Shown here: positions 62,301 through 64,000 of the stretch, piece by piece | Layout of the letters: every line of letters starts with the position of its first letter | Numbering within the stretch: the first letter of the stretch is position 1 | Assembly: GCA_004794655.1 (NCBI GenBank) | Contig: SMMW01000614.1 | Location: 4,342,501-4,406,500 of the forward strand | Direction: 5' to 3' | From: Marisa cornuarietis | Taxonomy: Eukaryota > Mollusca > Gastropoda > Architaenioglossa > Ampullariidae | DNA: 64,000 bases | Position numbers and translations under genes: made by a program | The notes under the pieces: generated by a model | Databases searched by the model: none | Seen by the model: only the letters and a program-made list of their open reading frames with translations | What the model was told of the DNA's origin: nothing

Positions 62301-63993
62301 AGAGCTGAATTGCTGTCATCATCATGATCATCTTTATATGTCCTCAAACAAACTGCTCCTCTGAATCTTAGCAATCTTCTGTTAAAGTTTCAACCATTTG
62401 TTGTATCAAGTACATCAAGACATGCCCACCTTTTCATCAGATTTTCTGTTGGGTTCTTGATTGTCGAAAACTGTGTCTTGGCTATCTGTCTGACTGAGAT
62501 CAGCCGAGATTTGTGAGGCACGTGAGGGCTCAACGGTAACTTCTGCAATTACTTCGGCTGTAGCATGTGAAGTCCACAACTCTTTGTCACCATGATTATA
62601 CAGCCCACCTCTCAGCTGCTGGCGCAGAGCCCTGTACCAATATAGAAGAAGAAGTGACTAACAATGACCTACAAGGTGTAGGAATGAGCACAATAAATCA
62701 AAACAAACATGCTTTTAGCAATTCAGTCTGTTGTTGAATTCAGATTGCTGGAAATCCTCCGACATCTAATTCCCAATAGTGAGGCTATGCAGCAACAAGA
62801 TTCCAAGTACTGTGACCTAACTGATACATGTCAGTGACATGTCAGTACAAACTTGGCATTAAAACAGATTTAACAGCTGATGTCAGAAATCAGATGACTG
62901 TAAACACCACACCTGAAGAAATTATTGCAATGTTGAAGTTTTCATTCTAAGCAAAGAAGTTTGACACAACTGAGATGCACTTTCTAATAATACCAAGTAC
63001 TGTTTGACAATACCACTATTGGGTTTGTGTTTCTTTTCTGGAGGGTGGGGGTGGAACATTGCAACACTTACATATTTGGATAAGTGGGGATAAGGGGAGT
63101 AGGATGAAACGTACCTGTTTTCTCGCCGCAGCCTGTGTACCAGGTGAATAAGACTGTGCCTATCTGTCATCCTGCTTTGGGACATTTTTGGTTTGTGCTG
63201 AAACACAACACTAGAGGCTAAAATAGACTGACTTTTACAGTATTCTTCTCGCTCTTTTACTTACATGATATGTAACCTGCTTTGGCACTGTAACACATTT
63301 GTATAATGTTAGGGCTGTTGGCATCTAACTCTTCACTTCTTTATCAAAGCTCTGGCCAAGCAAATTTATGTAGGAACACACCAAAGCCAATAAGTTGCTT
63401 GCTATTTTTTATGGCGCTGTGTATGGCTCATAATTGTAATGTTTTACTTTGGTAGTTATTTACATTCCTATGAAAAGGATACTGACAGAGATGCACAAAT
63501 TCTTATTAACACACTCAAATGCATTATTGAATACAGTGTGTTCTGTCTTAACTCTGCTAGTCAAAGTATTCAACATGACAGAATTTACCAGCCTATGGTG
63601 AGATAAAAATCACCAAAACAGCCACTCTAGATTCTGGGAGATGACCACAAACATTTTTAAAATGTTGGGAAACAAAATTTATCTATTGTATCCCATGTAA
63701 TTGTCACATGACACATTATCATGAGGTAAGTTCAAGATGTATAGGTTAATCATCTATTTGTTGCTAACATTCTCACCTCCTGCAAGTATCTAACAGGAGA
63801 GGTGCTGTTGTCATAATAAGACAGAGGGGAGGGGGAGGGAGGTGCCCGTAGAGGAGAACCACACCCATCACCACAATGATCAGAACTGTGGCCACTGTCA
63901 TCCTCCGACACTGTCCCAGCATCCATGATGATTTCGATACTGGAGTGCTGAGCCATGGATGACAATGGGGCTGGCACTTCCTCTTTTGGCCTC
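59304..63993 (-). CDS. Unidentified gene, last six coding exons (5' part beyond the window)
   Basis: Exons, in transcript order: 63993-63777, 63197-63115, 62631-62430, 61865-61721, 60549-59815, 59422-59304, ending at TAG 59304-59306. All introns are GT-AG and phases agree at every junction, which is strong support for a real gene of about 500 visible residues. Visible parts: a Ser/Asp-rich start (TVSEDDSGHSSDHCGDG), a proline stretch (SPLRAPPSPSPLSYYD), a short basic helix likely to coil (LVHRLRRENRALRQQL), a proline-rich SH3-type site (LPKTGPPKPPRIK), acidic and Ser/Thr-rich disordered sequence, and a C-terminal pair of helices (EIEAMLQWIDNAFPPSL, then LRAAEDIGQAMADLVQAT). I do not recognise the family; a scaffold or adaptor is a guess. 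The acceptor of exon 61865-61721 could shift by one codon (CAGCAG). Confidence 0.7.
61536..61570. repeat. (TG)n/(GA)n microsatellite
   Basis: GT repeats followed by a short AGAGAG run in an intron of the unidentified gene. Confidence 0.85.
61961..62272 (+). mobile_element. 3'-end copy of the CR1/L2-like LINE
   Basis: It starts TTGAGAATTACTCCTAACAC, corresponding to about 12063 of the long copy (the last RT codons), and runs through the 3' UTR to GCGCTATAAAAATCTTC plus (ATT)n. It is closer to the 25551 copy than to the long copy (shared TTTTTGTGTTTTCCATCTT). It lies in an intron of the unidentified gene, antisense to it. Confidence 0.8.
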
Positions 63994-64000
63994 CTGTAAA

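Overview
This is a window of an animal nuclear genome, probably an invertebrate and most likely a mollusc or other lophotrochozoan. That placement is inferred from the gene structures, the AT-rich intron-heavy layout and the mix of CR1/L2-like and Rex1/RTE-like LINE relics; no marker settles the species. Almost all of the open frames are noise. The real genes were rebuilt from family homology by following exons whose splice phases agree.

Layout: (1) 3958-20053, minus strand: a complete 13-exon MFSD1-type lysosomal transporter (493 aa). Its introns hold a hAT-type element with an 8-bp target duplication, two degenerate RTE-like LINEs, a THAP-domain fossil, a long fold-back element and a nearly intact CR1/L2-like LINE inserted antisense. 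(2) 20055-26770: intergenic and dense in mobile elements: a Rex1-like LINE, two inverted copies of a short terminal-inverted-repeat element, a palindromic 20-bp minisatellite, and a 264-bp inverted-repeat element just upstream of the next gene. (3) 26771-31079, plus strand: exportin-4 (XPO4), complete in only two coding exons (1140 aa). (4) 31080-37434: convergent intergenic or UTR DNA with a SINE-like repeat. (5) 37785-50282, minus strand: a complete 17-exon thimet oligopeptidase/neurolysin-type metallopeptidase (664 aa) with the HEFGH zinc site. One intron uses a GC donor, and two introns contain tandem arrays made from copies of the adjoining 3' splice site. (6) about 50.3-59.1 kb: a long tract without genes or recognised elements. 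(7) 59304-63993, minus strand: the last six coding exons of a gene I could not identify, running off the right edge.

The genes are housekeeping loci with unrelated roles (lysosomal transport, nuclear export, cytosolic peptide breakdown). No operon-like or cooperating system is apparent. The most unusual material is the repeat biology: splice-site-containing tandem arrays, two LINE 3'-end copies with the same 5' breakpoint, TTAA-flanked miniature elements and several long fold-back structures.
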